Assembly: GCF_900188095.1 (NCBI RefSeq) | Contig: NZ_FZOT01000002.1 | Coordinates: forward strand, 62,001-126,000 | DNA length: 64,000 nt | Source of the DNA: Noviherbaspirillum humi | GTDB lineage: Bacteria > Pseudomonadota > Gammaproteobacteria > Burkholderiales > Burkholderiaceae_D | Direction: 5' to 3' | Part shown: positions 1 to 10,745 of the stretch, in pieces | Layout: every line of letters starts with the position of its first letter | How positions within the stretch are numbered: position 1 is the first letter of the stretch | The notes under the pieces: generated by a model | The model's input: only the letters and a program-made list of their open reading frames with translations | Database searches by the model: none | Told to the model about the DNA's origin: nothing | Made by a program: the position numbers and the translations under genes

Positions 1-80
1 GCGACGATCGGAATGCCTGCCGGGGTGTATCGCAGTGCATCGCGTTCGGCGATGCACGCCACCAGTTCCAGCCGGTTCAC
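1..80 (-). CDS. priB: Primosomal replication protein PriB, N-terminal fragment
   Basis: The first 26 codons of an OB-fold single-strand DNA-binding protein that helps load the replicative helicase during PriA-dependent restart. The reverse strand reads (M)NRLELVACIAERDALRYT and continues PAGIPIV, the characteristic PriB amino terminus. The start is GTG at position 80, with AGGAG four bases upstream. The rest lies outside the window. It follows rpsF by 18 bp on the same strand, matching the usual betaproteobacterial order rpsF-priB-rpsR-rplI, so it is probably co-transcribed with rpsF. Confidence 0.85.
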   Translation of the reverse strand, partial: MNRLELVACIAERDALRYTPAGIPIV

Positions 81-98
81 GCTCCTGGTGCCGCTGCC

Positions 99-467
99 TT
101 ACTGGGCGGCTGCTTCGGAACGCTGGGACTTGGCGGCGTCTTCCTTCTGCACGGCCTTCATCATCGGCGACGGCGCGGTTTCAGCGCGCTTCATCTTGAC
201 GGTGAGGTGGCGCAGGACGGCGTCGTTGAACTTGAAGCCGGTTTCGATTTCGGCCAGCGTCTCGCTGTCGCACTCGATGTTCAGGCAAACGTAGTGAGCC
301 TTGGCCAGTTTCTCGATCATGTAAGCCATCTGGCGACGGCCCCAGTCTTCCACGCGATGCACTTTGCCGCCGCGGCTGGAAACGATGCCCTTGTAGCGCT
401 CGATCATGGCCGGGACTTGCTCGCTCTGGTCCGGGTGGACGATAAAAACGATTTCATAATGACGCAT
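99..467 (-). CDS. rpsF: 30S ribosomal protein S6
   Basis: Small-subunit ribosomal protein that binds with S18 to the central domain of 16S rRNA. It has 122 residues and begins [17 protein letters not shown], the standard S6 start. The motif [19 protein letters not shown] (about residues 33-51) is the conserved S6 core. The C-terminal 25 residues are a charged, Ala-rich extension common in Burkholderiales S6. AAGGAG lies just upstream of the ATG. It is first in the rpsF-priB-rpsR-rplI type operon, with priB 18 bp downstream. Confidence 0.98.
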   Translation of the reverse strand: MRHYEIVFIVHPDQSEQVPAMIERYKGIVSSRGGKVHRVEDWGRRQMAYMIEKLAKAHYVCLNIECDSETLAEIETGFKFNDAVLRHLTVKMKRAETAPSPMMKAVQKEDAAKSQRSEAAAQ

Positions 468-542
468 GTAATCTCCTTATGGACGGATTAACGAATCGCC
501 CACCCCGGCGTCAACACGGGTGTGGGAAGAGGAAAGCCCTCG

Positions 543-571
543 ATGATAACCCGAAACTTGGAATAGCTCAA
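543..571 (-). promoter_or_regulatory. Candidate sigma-70 promoter for the rpsF operon
   Basis: On the minus strand TTGAGC (571-566) and TATCAT (548-543) are separated by exactly 17 bp. This would place the transcript start near 536, about 70 bases before rpsF. The hexamers match the consensus at 4/6 and 5/6. It has not been tested. Confidence 0.5.
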
Positions 572-658
572 TACATTCAAGGATTTATTGAAGAACGGCG
601 CCGGATTGGCGGTGAAATCGGCGGAAATCCATGGAAGATGCTTGCAATCCCGACCTCA

Positions 659-674
659 CTGTATAAAAATACAG
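659..674 (+). promoter_or_regulatory. LexA-binding SOS box
   Basis: The site is CTGT-N8-ACAG with the AT-rich centre ATAAAAAT, a perfect match to the E. coli-type SOS box. It lies 31 bp before the lexA start codon, where it would overlap the promoter. This indicates lexA autoregulation. Confidence 0.92.
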
Positions 675-705
675 TCTGTCTTTAAACCCAGTTTAGCGGG
701 AACCC

Positions 706-1368
706 ATGATCAAGCTGACAGCACGGCAGGAACAGATCCTCAATCTCATCAAGGAAGCCATCCAAAACACGGGCTTCCCGCCGACCCGCGCCGAAATCGC
801 CAGCGAACTCGGCTTCCGTTCCGCCAATGCCGCCGAGGAACATCTTCAGGCACTGGCACGCAAGGGCGCCATCGAAATTTCTCCCGGCACCTCCCGTGGC
901 ATCCGTCTTCTGGACGCGATGGGGGAAAGCTACCGGCCTACGCTCGGCCGCCAGATGTCCTTGCCGCATCCGGCCATCGTCCAATTGAGCTTGCCGTTGA
1001 TCGGCCGTGTCGCCGCCGGCTCGCCCATTCTCGCGGAAGAGCATATAGAAGCCACCTATGCCGTCGATGCCTCATTGTTTTCCGCCAAGCCGGATTTCCT
1101 GCTCAAGGTGCGCGGCCTTTCCATGCGCGATGCCGGCATCATGGACGGCGACCTGCTGGCAGTGAAGAAGGTGGACAACGCTAAGAACGGCCAGATCGTC
1201 GTCGCCCGACTCGGAGAAGAAGTAACGGTCAAGCGTTACAAGAAAACCGGTTCGCTGATCGAATTGCTTCCTGAAAATCCCGATTTCGAGCCAATCCGGG
1301 TCGAGCCGATGCGCGACAATTTCGCATTGGAAGGTTTGGCAGTCGGCCTGCTCCGCGCCTGGGGCTGA
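706..1368 (+). CDS. lexA: LexA repressor / autoprotease
   Basis: Repressor of the SOS regulon that cleaves itself when stimulated by RecA filaments. It has 220 residues. The N-terminal winged helix (about 1-65) includes [20 protein letters not shown]. The cleavage site is A104-G105 within GRVAAGSPI. The Ser-Lys catalytic pair is S139 ([10 protein letters not shown]) and K176 ([10 protein letters not shown]). The gene stands alone downstream of its own SOS box, so it should be autoregulated. All residues needed for repression and self-cleavage are present. Confidence 0.98.
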   Translation: MIKLTARQEQILNLIKEAIQNTGFPPTRAEIASELGFRSANAAEEHLQALARKGAIEISPGTSRGIRLLDAMGESYRPTLGRQMSLPHPAIVQLSLPLIGRVAAGSPILAEEHIEATYAVDASLFSAKPDFLLKVRGLSMRDAGIMDGDLLAVKKVDNAKNGQIVVARLGEEVTVKRYKKTGSLIELLPENPDFEPIRVEPMRDNFALEGLAVGLLRAWG

Positions 1369-1391
1369 CACTTCACCTCTAGCCTGAATAC

Positions 1392-1423
1392 AGGCCGGCC
1401 TAAAGTGGATGTTCGGCCGGCCT
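1392..1423 (+). terminator. Inverted repeat after lexA, possible weak terminator
   Basis: AGGCCGGCC (1392-1400) and GGCCGGCCT (1415-1423) form a perfect 9-bp stem with a 14-base loop. It starts 24 bases after the lexA stop. Only a short pyrimidine run follows, so termination strength is doubtful. Confidence 0.4.
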
Positions 1424-1556
1424 CTTCATGGCGGTGCAGAGACCTTGTCGGCACGTACAGGCGCACGACGTGGACTGCGCTTTGCCTCACCAACGACCCA
1501 GTCTTGGCTTTGTCTCAAGCCAATCCCATTAGTGCCAGCCAAGCTCGCGCGACCGC

Positions 1557-2315
1557 CTATTTCCTGCACTTGGCGAGGATGCTGCCGGCGATGCCGCGCA
1601 GAATGTTCACTTCTTCGGTCTCAATGCCGGTGCGGGAGAACAGTCGCTTCAGGCGCGGCATCAGCTTCTTCGGATTGGCCGGATCGAGGAAATCGATCGC
1701 CACCAGGGCTTGCTCGAGGTGGGCATACATGCCTTCGATGTCCGCCAGACGCGCCGCCTCCCCCTGGAAACCCACGCCGGCGGCCGGCGCCACGCCCTCT
1801 TCGCTCGCCATCCTCATTTCATAAGCCAGCACCTGCACTGCCTGTGACAAATTCAGGGATGAATACGTCGGGTTGGCAGGAATGTTAATGAGGACATTGC
1901 AGCGGGTCACCGCTTCGTTCGGCAAGCCATAGCGTTCATTGCCGAACACCAAGGCAGCGTTCAACCCTTCCCTGCCGGCAATGGCGGCGGCAAGACGACG
2001 CGGCGTCTCCACCGGAGGTGAAAATTCCCTCAATCTGGCACTGAGCGCGGCGGCGAAGTTGCAGCCTTCGAGCGCCTCGTCGATCGAACCGACGACCCGC
2101 GCCGCGGTCAAGACATCCAGCGCGCCGCTGGCGAAGGCGATAGCCTCCTCATGCTTGGCCGCATCCGGAAAGCGCGGATTGACGAGCACCAGATCGGAAA
2201 ATCCCATGGTCTTCATGGCGCGCGCCGCCGATCCGATATTGCCCGGATGGCTGGTCTCCACGAGCACGAATCGCAGGCGCTTGAAGACGGGAATACTGGT
2301 TTGTGGCTGGTTCAT
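1557..2315 (-). CDS. trmJ: tRNA (cytidine/uridine-2'-O)-methyltransferase TrmJ
   Basis: SPOUT-fold enzyme that methylates the 2'-O of position 32 in the tRNA anticodon loop using S-adenosylmethionine. It has 252 residues. The family motifs appear in order: VLVETSHPGNIGSAARAMK (18-36) with the catalytic-type Asn/Arg, LVFGNERYGLP (122-132), and NPTYSSLNLSQAVQVLAYE (148-166), the trefoil-knot SAM site. The gene is convergent with lexA and divergent from suhB, an arrangement common in Burkholderiales. The initiator ATG at 2315 gives the usual MNQP-type start. Confidence 0.93.
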   Translation of the reverse strand: MNQPQTSIPVFKRLRFVLVETSHPGNIGSAARAMKTMGFSDLVLVNPRFPDAAKHEEAIAFASGALDVLTAARVVGSIDEALEGCNFAAALSARLREFSPPVETPRRLAAAIAGREGLNAALVFGNERYGLPNEAVTRCNVLINIPANPTYSSLNLSQAVQVLAYEMRMASEEGVAPAAGVGFQGEAARLADIEGMYAHLEQALVAIDFLDPANPKKLMPRLKRLFSRTGIETEEVNILRGIAGSILAKCRK

Positions 2316-2432
2316 TTAAAATAGCGGTATTCAGCGGCAGGATGACATCGTCCTGCCGCTTTGTTCTTATCCAATTACTCATGCGGTTCCGAGCGCGGCA
2401 GGCGTCGGTGCCGCCATTTTAACGGAAGCCCT

Positions 2433-3227
2433 ATGCACCCCATGCTGAACACAGCGGTAAAGGCCGCCCGCCGCGCCGCTGCCATCATCAACCGCGCGTC
2501 CTTCGACCTGGATCGCGTCCGCGTCAGCGAAAAGCGCCACAACGACTTCGTGACCGAGGTCGACCATGCCGCCGAGCAGACCATCATCGAAGTCCTGAAG
2601 ACGGCCTATCCCGACCATGCCATCCTGGCCGAGGAAACCGGGGCTTCCGACAACCTGCATGACGACAGCGAGAACGTCTGGATCATCGATCCGCTCGACG
2701 GCACCACCAATTTTATCCACGGCTTTCCTCAATACTGCGTCTCTATCGCGCTGCAGCAGCGCGGCCAGATCACGCAGGCGGTGGTGTTCGATCCGAACCG
2801 CAACGATCTGTTCACCGCCACCAAGGGTGCCGGCGCCTATCTCAATGAAAAGCGCATCCGCGTCTCGCGCCGCGACAAGATTGCCGATGCCCTGATCGGC
2901 ACCGGCTTCCCCTTCCGCGAGAAGGAAGGTCTGGACGAGTACGTCGAGATCTTCAAGGTCATGACGACCAAGTGCGCCGGCCTGCGCCGTCCGGGCGCCG
3001 CCGCCCTCGATCTCGCCTACGTCGCCTGCGGCCGTCTCGATGGCTTCTTCGAACGCGGCCTGCAGCCGTGGGACATGGCGGCCGGCTCGCTGCTGGTTAC
3101 CGAGGCTGGCGGCATCATGGGCAATTATTCGGGCGAAGCGGACTACCTGCACCGCGGCGAAGCGATTGCCGCCTCGCCAAAGATCTTCGCGCAGATGGTC
3201 AACCTGCTGGCGCCTTTCAAGAAGTAA
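2433..3227 (+). CDS. suhB: Inositol-1-monophosphatase / ribosome-biogenesis factor SuhB
   Basis: Mg-dependent phosphatase of the IMPase family that hydrolyses inositol-1-phosphate. In enterobacteria SuhB is also a NusA-interacting rRNA antitermination factor. It has 264 residues from the ATG at 2433, with GGAAG six bases upstream. A longer reading frame to 2361 adds residues unlike the family. Metal-binding motifs are AEETG (66-70), DPLDGTTNF (86-94) and WDMAAG (213-218). It is divergent from trmJ. The phosphatase fold is certain; the antitermination role is inferred from orthologues. Confidence 0.95.
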   Translation: MHPMLNTAVKAARRAAAIINRASFDLDRVRVSEKRHNDFVTEVDHAAEQTIIEVLKTAYPDHAILAEETGASDNLHDDSENVWIIDPLDGTTNFIHGFPQYCVSIALQQRGQITQAVVFDPNRNDLFTATKGAGAYLNEKRIRVSRRDKIADALIGTGFPFREKEGLDEYVEIFKVMTTKCAGLRRPGAAALDLAYVACGRLDGFFERGLQPWDMAAGSLLVTEAGGIMGNYSGEADYLHRGEAIAASPKIFAQMVNLLAPFKK

Positions 3228-3374
3228 GCCCGTCTCAAGCTGCAACATTCGAGGCCGGACGCGCGGTTGATGCCGCGCCACCGGCAATCCCATGCGAAAC
3301 GGCGCTCAACGCCCTTTCGTCCGACAGGCCAGCCGGCCGCAGCGCCGGCAGCCTCCCCTTTGCAAAGAGCATTC

Positions 3375-4829
<1,455 letters not shown>

Positions 4830-4843
4830 TTCCTGCCTTTGCC

Positions 4844-4882
4844 GCGCGCTTCAAGGCTTCATATCGGCGTCTTGAAGCGCGC
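4844..4882. repeat. Perfect 12-bp inverted repeat between rhlE and mutS
   Basis: GCGCGCTTCAAG (4844-4855) and CTTGAAGCGCGC (4871-4882) are exact inverted copies with a 15-base spacer. No T-run follows on either strand, so it is not a standard terminator. Its function is unknown. Confidence 0.7.
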
Positions 4883-4935
4883 AAACCCCTGGTCGACACC
4901 GCCGCCGCAGGGCCGCCACGAGGTAAAATGGCGGA

Positions 4936-4950
4936 CTGACAAGGTGTCAG
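4936..4950. promoter_or_regulatory. 15-bp inverted repeat in the mutS leader
   Basis: CTGACA-AGG-TGTCAG is a perfect dyad ending 15 bases before the mutS ATG, next to AAAGGG (the likely ribosome-binding site). It could be an operator or a small RNA hairpin near the ribosome-binding site. Confidence 0.5.
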
Positions 4951-4965
4951 CAGCAAAGGGTTTGA

Positions 4966-7662
4966 ATGTCGTCCTCCATCGCCATCCGGCAGCCAGGCGC
5001 CGGCCACAACGAGTCCCCCGTAATCACCATCCCCAGCGCGGAAAAGCACACGCCCGTGATGCAGCAGTACCTGCGCATCAAGGCCGAGCATCCGAACACC
5101 CTGCTGTTCTACCGCATGGGGGATTTCTACGAGCTGTTCTTCGACGATGCCGAACGCGCCGCGCGCATGCTCGGCATCACCCTCACCCAGCGCGGCAATT
5201 CCAACGGCAGCCCGATCAAGATGGCCGGCGTGCCTTTCCACTCCGCCGAACAATACCTCGCCAAGCTGGTGAAGCTCGGCGAATCGGTCGCCATCTGCGA
5301 GCAGATCGGCGATCCGGCAACGAGCAAGGGCCCGGTGGAACGCAAGGTGGTGCGGGTCGTCACGCCCGGCACCCTGACCGATGCCGACCTGCTTCCCGAG
5401 AAATCGGAGCGGCCGCTGCTGGCGCTCTGCCTGCTGCCGCAGTGCAGGCAGCCGCGCGTCGGTCTGGCCTGGCTTGCCATGGCCAGCGGCGCCCTGAAGC
5501 TGATGGAATTGTCCGGCGACCCGAAGACGGTGGAGGCACGCCTGAGGCAGGAGATGGAACGCATCTCGCCGGCGGAAACCCTGGTCAGCGATTTCCCCGC
5601 GGAGTGGCTGGCCAATCTCGCCTGCGGCAAGCAGACCACTGTGCCGCACTGGCATTTCGATGGCGCGAACGGCCGCAATGCCTTGCATCGCCAGTTGGAA
5701 GTATCGACTTTGGCCGGCTTCGGCGCCGACGACATGGAAGCCGCCATCGGCGCCGCCGGCGCGCTGCTTGCCTATGCCGAATCCACCCAGGGCAAAGGCC
5801 TGCGCCACGTGCGCGCGCTGGCGGTGGAATCGGGCGACGAGTACATCGGCATGGATGCCGCCACCCGGCGCAATCTCGAGCTGACCGAAACCATACGCGG
5901 CCAGGAAGGCACGGCCGCCTGCCCCACCCTCTTTTCCCATCTCGATCATTGCCGCACTTCGATGGGCTCGCGCCTGCTGCGACATTGGCTGCACCATGCC
6001 CGGCGCGACCAGCGCGTGGCCCGCGCCCGCCATGCGGCCATCAATGCGCTGATGCGCGCCGACGCCGCGTCCGGCCTGTCGGGCACCTTGGGCGCGGTGC
6101 CGGACATCGAGCGCATCGCCACCCGCATCGCCCTCGGTTCCGCCCGTCCGCGCGACCTCGCCGGGCTGCGCGCCGGCCTGCAGCAACTGCCTACGCTGCG
6201 CAATTACATCGCCATGTGCAACCGCGACGCCGACGCGCCGATGCTCAAGCGCCTGCACGATGCGCTGACCACGCCGGTCGAATGCCTCGACCTGCTGGAG
6301 CGGGCGGTGGCGCTGGAGCCGGCCGCGATGGTGCGCGACGGCGGCGTGATCGCGCGCGGCTTCGACGCCGAGCTGGATGAACTGCGCGGCTTGTCGGAGA
6401 ACGCAGGCCAATTCCTGGTCGATCTCGAGACTCGCGAGCGTGCCCGCACCGGCATCGGCAATTTGCGGGTCGAGTACAACAAGGTGCACGGCTTCTACAT
6501 CGAGGTCACGCACGGCCAGACCGACAAGGTGCCGGAAGACTATCGCCGCCGCCAGACGCTGAAGAATGCCGAGCGCTACATCACGCCGGAGTTGAAGGCG
6601 TTCGAGGACAAGGCGCTGTCGGCGCAGGAACGCGCGCTCGCGCGCGAGAAGATGCTGTTCGAGCAGCTGCTCGCCGACCTCGGCACGCACATCGGCACCA
6701 TCCAGGAAATCGCCCGCGCCATGGCCAACCTCGACGTGCTGGTGGCGCTGGCGGACCATGCGGTGCGCCATAACTGGAGCGCGCCGCAGCTGGTGGCCGA
6801 GCCCTGCATCGCCATCGAACAGGGCCGCCATCCGGTGGTGGAAAGCCAGATCGAGCGCTTCATCGCCAACGACTGCGCGCTTTCCGGCGAGCGCCGGCTG
6901 CTGCTGATCACCGGCCCGAACATGGGCGGCAAATCGACCTACATGCGCCAGGTGGCGCTGATCACGCTGCTCGCCTACATCGGCAGCTTCGTCCCGGCGG
7001 CAAGCGCCACCATTGGACCGATCGACCGCATCTTCACCCGCATCGGCGCGTCCGACGACCTTGCCGGCGGCCGCTCCACCTTCATGGTGGAGATGACCGA
7101 ATCGGCCGCCATCCTGAACGGCGCCACCGAGCAGTCGCTGGTGCTGATGGATGAAGTGGGCCGCGGCACCTCCACCTTCGACGGCCTGGCGCTGGCCTGG
7201 GCCATCGCCCGCCACCTGATTGATACCACCCGCAGCTTCACCCTGTTCGCCACGCATTATTTCGAGCTGACGCAATTGCCCGAGACCCATCCCAGCGCGG
7301 CCAACGTGCATCTCTCGGCGGTGGAGCACAAGGACAGCATCGTGTTCCTGCATGCGGTGCAGCCCGGGCCGGCGTCGCAGAGCTACGGCCTGCAGGTGGC
7401 GCAGCTGGCCGGCGTGCCGCAGCCGGTGATTCGCGCCGCCCGCAAGCATCTGGCGGTGCTTGAAGCGCAGTCGGTGCAGCAGACGCCGCAGTTCGACCTG
7501 TTCGCCAGCGGGATGCCCGAGCCGGAGGACGAGCCAGTGCCGACATTACCCGAAACTTCTCCGCTGGCCGACGCGCTGGCGCAGATCGATCCGGACACGC
7601 TCACGCCGCGTCAGGCGCTGGACGCGCTGTACCGCCTCAAGGACCTGGCCGGCGAGGGTTGA
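4966..7662 (+). CDS. mutS: DNA mismatch repair protein MutS
   Basis: Mismatch-recognition ATPase that starts methyl-directed repair with MutL. It has 898 residues, slightly longer than E. coli MutS (853) because of a roughly 30-residue N-terminal leader before [16 protein letters not shown]. The mismatch-wedging Phe-x-Glu is F54-Y-E56 in MGDFYELFF. Walker [10 protein letters not shown] lies near 649-657, followed by [12 protein letters not shown] (Walker B/signature) and FATHYFELT. The C-terminal helix-turn region is retained. GGG lies upstream of the ATG at 4966. Confidence 0.98.
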   Translation: MSSSIAIRQPGAGHNESPVITIPSAEKHTPVMQQYLRIKAEHPNTLLFYRMGDFYELFFDDAERAARMLGITLTQRGNSNGSPIKMAGVPFHSAEQYLAKLVKLGESVAICEQIGDPATSKGPVERKVVRVVTPGTLTDADLLPEKSERPLLALCLLPQCRQPRVGLAWLAMASGALKLMELSGDPKTVEARLRQEMERISPAETLVSDFPAEWLANLACGKQTTVPHWHFDGANGRNALHRQLEVSTLAGFGADDMEAAIGAAGALLAYAESTQGKGLRHVRALAVESGDEYIGMDAATRRNLELTETIRGQEGTAACPTLFSHLDHCRTSMGSRLLRHWLHHARRDQRVARARHAAINALMRADAASGLSGTLGAVPDIERIATRIALGSARPRDLAGLRAGLQQLPTLRNYIAMCNRDADAPMLKRLHDALTTPVECLDLLERAVALEPAAMVRDGGVIARGFDAELDELRGLSENAGQFLVDLETRERARTGIGNLRVEYNKVHGFYIEVTHGQTDKVPEDYRRRQTLKNAERYITPELKAFEDKALSAQERALAREKMLFEQLLADLGTHIGTIQEIARAMANLDVLVALADHAVRHNWSAPQLVAEPCIAIEQGRHPVVESQIERFIANDCALSGERRLLLITGPNMGGKSTYMRQVALITLLAYIGSFVPAASATIGPIDRIFTRIGASDDLAGGRSTFMVEMTESAAILNGATEQSLVLMDEVGRGTSTFDGLALAWAIARHLIDTTRSFTLFATHYFELTQLPETHPSAANVHLSAVEHKDSIVFLHAVQPGPASQSYGLQVAQLAGVPQPVIRAARKHLAVLEAQSVQQTPQFDLFASGMPEPEDEPVPTLPETSPLADALAQIDPDTLTPRQALDALYRLKDLAGEG

Positions 7663-7664
7663 AC

Positions 7665-8588
7665 ATGGCCTTGTGCATCGGCCGAATTCAGCGGCAGGGC
7701 CTGGCGATTTTGTTTTGCCTGACCCTCGGTTGCGCGAAGGCGGCGCAACCAGGTTTCCAAATTGGGATCGTCAATGCGCAGACCGAGGCTGCGCTCGCTT
7801 CGGCGGTGGAGCGCGCCGACGACGTAAGCCTCGCCTTCCTGGTGGTGACGCGCATAAAGGCCGTGGACGATGCCTGCTCCGACGAGCTCTATCTCGAGCG
7901 CCGCGCCTTGCTGGAAAAATCCCGGCATCCGATCGCATTGGTGTCCGCCGGCAGCGATTGGTCCGAATGCCAGTCGGACAGCGGCAGGGGCCTTGCCGTC
8001 GAGCGCCTGACCCGCTTGCGTGAACTGTTCCATGGCGATGATTTCATTCCCGCCATTGCCCTCAATCCGGTGCGTCAGTCGGCGACCGCCCGCTTCCGAA
8101 GCTTCGCCGAAAACATGCGCTGGGAACGGGACGGCCTGCTGTTCGCCACCCTGCACCTGCCGGCGCCGAACAACAACTTCCGTGCGGAAGCCGGCCGCAA
8201 TAGCGAGTTCGAAGACAGATTGGTGGCCAATCAGGATTGGCTGCACCGCCTCGCCGCGCATGCCAGGTTGAAGAAGGCGAAGGCCATCGTCGTGTTCAGC
8301 GACGGCAATCCCTTGGCCACTCCGCCCAAGACGGCGTTCAAGCGGGATGGCTATCAGGAAGTGCGACGGCAGATGGAAACCCTGGCGGCCGGGTTCAGCG
8401 GCAAGGTGCTGCTCGTGCACGCGCAAGCCGGCAGCGATGAATCGACTGGAAAAATCTTCTGGAGAGGGAATCTGGGAGCGCTGTCGGTGGGGCCAGGCTG
8501 GACCAGGCTGAAAGTGACGCCGGGTCAGCCTGTACCATTCATGATGGAAAGCCCACCTGGGCCAATGAAGGCGGGCTCGCACCGCTAG
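7665..8588 (+). CDS. Exported protein of unknown function, phosphoesterase-like
   Basis: 307 residues starting at ATG 7665, two bases after the mutS stop, with GAGGG six bases upstream. A TTG at 7659 is too close to that site to be the start. The first 24 residues look like a signal peptide (LAILFCLTLGCAKA). The body has no motif I can assign with certainty. AIVVFSDGNPL and VLLVHA segments, and the general length, recall calcineurin-like metallophosphatase relatives, but the HxD/GNH signature is missing. Tight coupling to mutS suggests co-transcription rather than shared function. Confidence 0.75.
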   Translation: MALCIGRIQRQGLAILFCLTLGCAKAAQPGFQIGIVNAQTEAALASAVERADDVSLAFLVVTRIKAVDDACSDELYLERRALLEKSRHPIALVSAGSDWSECQSDSGRGLAVERLTRLRELFHGDDFIPAIALNPVRQSATARFRSFAENMRWERDGLLFATLHLPAPNNNFRAEAGRNSEFEDRLVANQDWLHRLAAHARLKKAKAIVVFSDGNPLATPPKTAFKRDGYQEVRRQMETLAAGFSGKVLLVHAQAGSDESTGKIFWRGNLGALSVGPGWTRLKVTPGQPVPFMMESPPGPMKAGSHR

Positions 8589-8594
8589 TGCAAG

Positions 8595-8629
8595 CGCCGG
8601 CCGCCATCCGTCGGGACTAAAGGCCGGCG
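8595..8629. terminator. Inverted repeat between convergent genes
   Basis: CGCCGGCC (8595-8602) and GGCCGGCG (8622-8629) form an 8-bp stem with a 19-base loop. It lies between the end of the exported protein and the end of slyD. There is no U-run, so this is only a possible bidirectional terminator. Confidence 0.35.
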
Positions 8630-8639
8630 TGAGAAGAAC

Positions 8640-9185
8640 CTACTGCAAATTGATGGTGCGGAACTGGTCGCCGGCCTCGTCGTCGTCATCGTGGCCGTGG
8701 TCATGATGATGGCCATGTTCGCCATGCACATGCTGGTGGGCGATCTCTTCCTCTGTGGCGGCGCGCACGTCCATCACCTTCAGATCGAAGCGCAAGGCCA
8801 TCCCGGCCAGCGGATGATTTCCGTCGAGGACCACCTTGTCGTCGGCGATGTCGGTGACGGTGAAGATCACCGGCTCCTGGTCATCCTCGTCGTCCGGCGT
8901 TCCCTCGAACTGCATGCCGACCTCGATAGGCTCGGGCAGGCGATTGCGCGGCTCGATCTTCACCAGGTTCGCGTCGTACTCCCCGAATGCATCTTCCGGC
9001 TCGACCTGGATCATGGCCTGGTAGCCGACATCCTTGTCGTCGAGAGCTTCCTCGATCTTCGGCAGGGTGTTCTCATAGCCGCCATGCAGGTAGACCATCG
9101 GCTCCCGGCTTTCCTCGATCAGATTGCCTTGAGCATCTGACAGCTTGTAGTGCAGCGTCACTACGGAGTTCTTGGCAATCTTCAT
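8640..9185 (-). CDS. slyD: FKBP-type peptidyl-prolyl isomerase SlyD
   Basis: Cytoplasmic prolyl isomerase/chaperone with a metal-binding tail, involved in protein folding and nickel supply in enterobacteria. It has 181 residues from the ATG at 9185, with AAGGAAG just upstream; the TTG five codons earlier lies before that site and is rejected. The FKBP part is interrupted by an insert-in-flap domain (VEPEDAFGEYDANLV onward), and DGNHPLAGMALRFDLKV is the SlyD signature. The tail is His/Asp-rich (HGEHGHHHDHGHDDDD) and lacks the cysteines of E. coli SlyD. Confidence 0.93.
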   Translation of the reverse strand: MKIAKNSVVTLHYKLSDAQGNLIEESREPMVYLHGGYENTLPKIEEALDDKDVGYQAMIQVEPEDAFGEYDANLVKIEPRNRLPEPIEVGMQFEGTPDDEDDQEPVIFTVTDIADDKVVLDGNHPLAGMALRFDLKVMDVRAATEEEIAHQHVHGEHGHHHDHGHDDDDEAGDQFRTINLQ

Positions 9186-9343
9186 GATTCTTCCTTTCAA
9201 TTTTCGGGACAGTGATTATAACCAATGCAATGGGATGGGCCAGGAGCCGCATTGGCGCTGACAGTCTGTACCAGATCGCGGTGTTGGGCTTGGACTCAAA
9301 GGCCCGGCGCAAGTTTTATCCATGCCCCCGCGCGACGCCTGAC

Positions 9344-9358
9344 TATAATGGCGCCATG
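9344..9358 (+). promoter_or_regulatory. -10 element directly before an apparently leaderless gene
   Basis: TATAAT at 9344-9349 is followed by six bases (GGCGCC) and then the ATG at 9356. Transcription would start at or next to the A of the start codon. There is no Shine-Dalgarno sequence and no convincing -35 hexamer. Confidence 0.5.
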
Positions 9359-10474
9359 AAAAAATCCTCACTCTTCGGCGATGTCACGCCACAGCAGTTT
9401 TTCCGCGATTACTGGCACAAGAAGCCGCTCCTCATCCGCAATGCCTTTCCAGGATTCAAGGCGCCTGTCCCGCGTGACGCGCTTTTCCAACTGGCCGCCT
9501 CGGACGAAGTCGAATCCCGGCTGATCACGCATTTCGACAATCACTGGGAAATGCAGCATGGTCCGTTCGACCAGCTTCCCTCACCTGCCAAGCCGCAGTG
9601 GACGCTGCTGGTCCAGGGCGTCAATCTGCATGACGAGAAAGCCGATGCCTTGCTGCAGCAGTTTCGCCTGATTCCCGACGCCAGACTCGATGATCTGATG
9701 ATCAGCTACGCCACCGACGGCGGCGGCGTCGGCCCGCACTTCGATTCCTACGACGTCTTTCTCCTGCAGGCCCACGGCCAGCGCCGCTGGCAGATCGGCG
9801 CGCAGAAGAACCTCGACCTGATCGAGGGCATGCCGCTGAAGATTCTGAAGCGCTTCAAGCCCCAGGAAGAGTTCGTGCTGGAACCGGGCGACATGCTTTA
9901 TCTGCCGCCGCACTTCGCCCATGACGGCGTCGCCGTCGGCGAATGCATGACCTACTCGATCGGCTTCCGGGCGCCGGCGTATCAGGAACTGGGAGAAGCG
10001 TTTCTGCAGTTCATGGCGGATTCCATCGAAATCCCGGGACGCTATGCCGATCCTGATTTGACCGCGACCGCAAGGCCCGCGGAGATTGGCGATGCAATGG
10101 TCAGCCGGATTGCCGAAGAAATCAGGAAGATTCGCTTCGACGATGAAGACATCGCGATTTTCCTTGGCGAATTTCTGTCGGAACCCAAGCCGAACGTATT
10201 TTTCCAGCCGCCTTCACGCAAGCTCAGTCTGGACCGCTTCATGCAGTCGGCAAGCAAGCGCGGTCTCGCGCTTTCACCGAAAACCCGCATGCTGTATCGC
10301 GGCAAGCATGTTTTCATCAACGGCGAATCCTTCAACGCTGGACGCGCCGACCGAAAAGTGCTGGCCCTGCTCGCCGACCAGCGCCGTCTCGGGCCGGAAG
10401 ACGTCTTATCAGCCTCGGCTGACGTGGTCGAGGCGTTGCACGCATGGCATGCCAGCGGATGGCTATTTGCCTGA
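9356..10474 (+). CDS. roxA: JmjC/cupin ribosomal protein hydroxylase (RoxA/YcfD family)
   Basis: Fe(II)/2-oxoglutarate-dependent oxygenase. E. coli YcfD hydroxylates an arginine of ribosomal protein L16. It has 372 residues. The metal triad aligns as H128-x-D130 (GPHFDSYDVFLLQ) and H189 (PPHFAHDG). The double-stranded beta-helix core is followed by a dimerisation and winged-helix region ending ALHAWHASGWLF. The start is chosen at 9356, where homologues begin; the frame continues upstream to 9212 with unrelated residues. It is divergent from slyD. The target residue is inferred from the family. Confidence 0.9.
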   Translation: MKKSSLFGDVTPQQFFRDYWHKKPLLIRNAFPGFKAPVPRDALFQLAASDEVESRLITHFDNHWEMQHGPFDQLPSPAKPQWTLLVQGVNLHDEKADALLQQFRLIPDARLDDLMISYATDGGGVGPHFDSYDVFLLQAHGQRRWQIGAQKNLDLIEGMPLKILKRFKPQEEFVLEPGDMLYLPPHFAHDGVAVGECMTYSIGFRAPAYQELGEAFLQFMADSIEIPGRYADPDLTATARPAEIGDAMVSRIAEEIRKIRFDDEDIAIFLGEFLSEPKPNVFFQPPSRKLSLDRFMQSASKRGLALSPKTRMLYRGKHVFINGESFNAGRADRKVLALLADQRRLGPEDVLSASADVVEALHAWHASGWLFA

Positions 10475-10604
10475 TTCCGCCAGATCCCGCTCAGCAGTGC
10501 AGAAACCCGAAGTTAGACACAGTTTCTTACAAAATTCCCGACGTTTCCTTACAGGTGGCTTACTGCGGTGCAAAATCCGTGATGCTTTGCCGCAAAAAAA
10601 AAGT

Positions 10605-10610
10605 TATAAT
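10605..10610 (+). promoter_or_regulatory. -10 hexamer upstream of the Ala-rich lipoprotein
   Basis: TATAAT follows an A-run in an AT-rich patch, unusual in this GC-rich window. The leader to the ATG at 10746 would be about 130 bases. No good -35 is visible. The 271-bp stretch from 10475 to 10745 holds no gene I can support. Confidence 0.45.
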
Positions 10611-10745
10611 TATGAGTTAGGAAGTTTTCAATGCAAGGCAAAGCAAAAAATTGCGAAGATCTGCGAAAACGCCTATAGAGCGATAATTACCGGTAATTAT
10701 TCATCGCAAAAAGTTCTGTTGATATCAATCTTTGAAGGAAAAACC

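Noticed and set aside
2379-3293. Long minus-strand open frame opposite suhB
   Set aside because: It is the antisense shadow of a clear inositol monophosphatase, with high-GC codon bias producing open reverse frames. No ribosome-binding site or family features.
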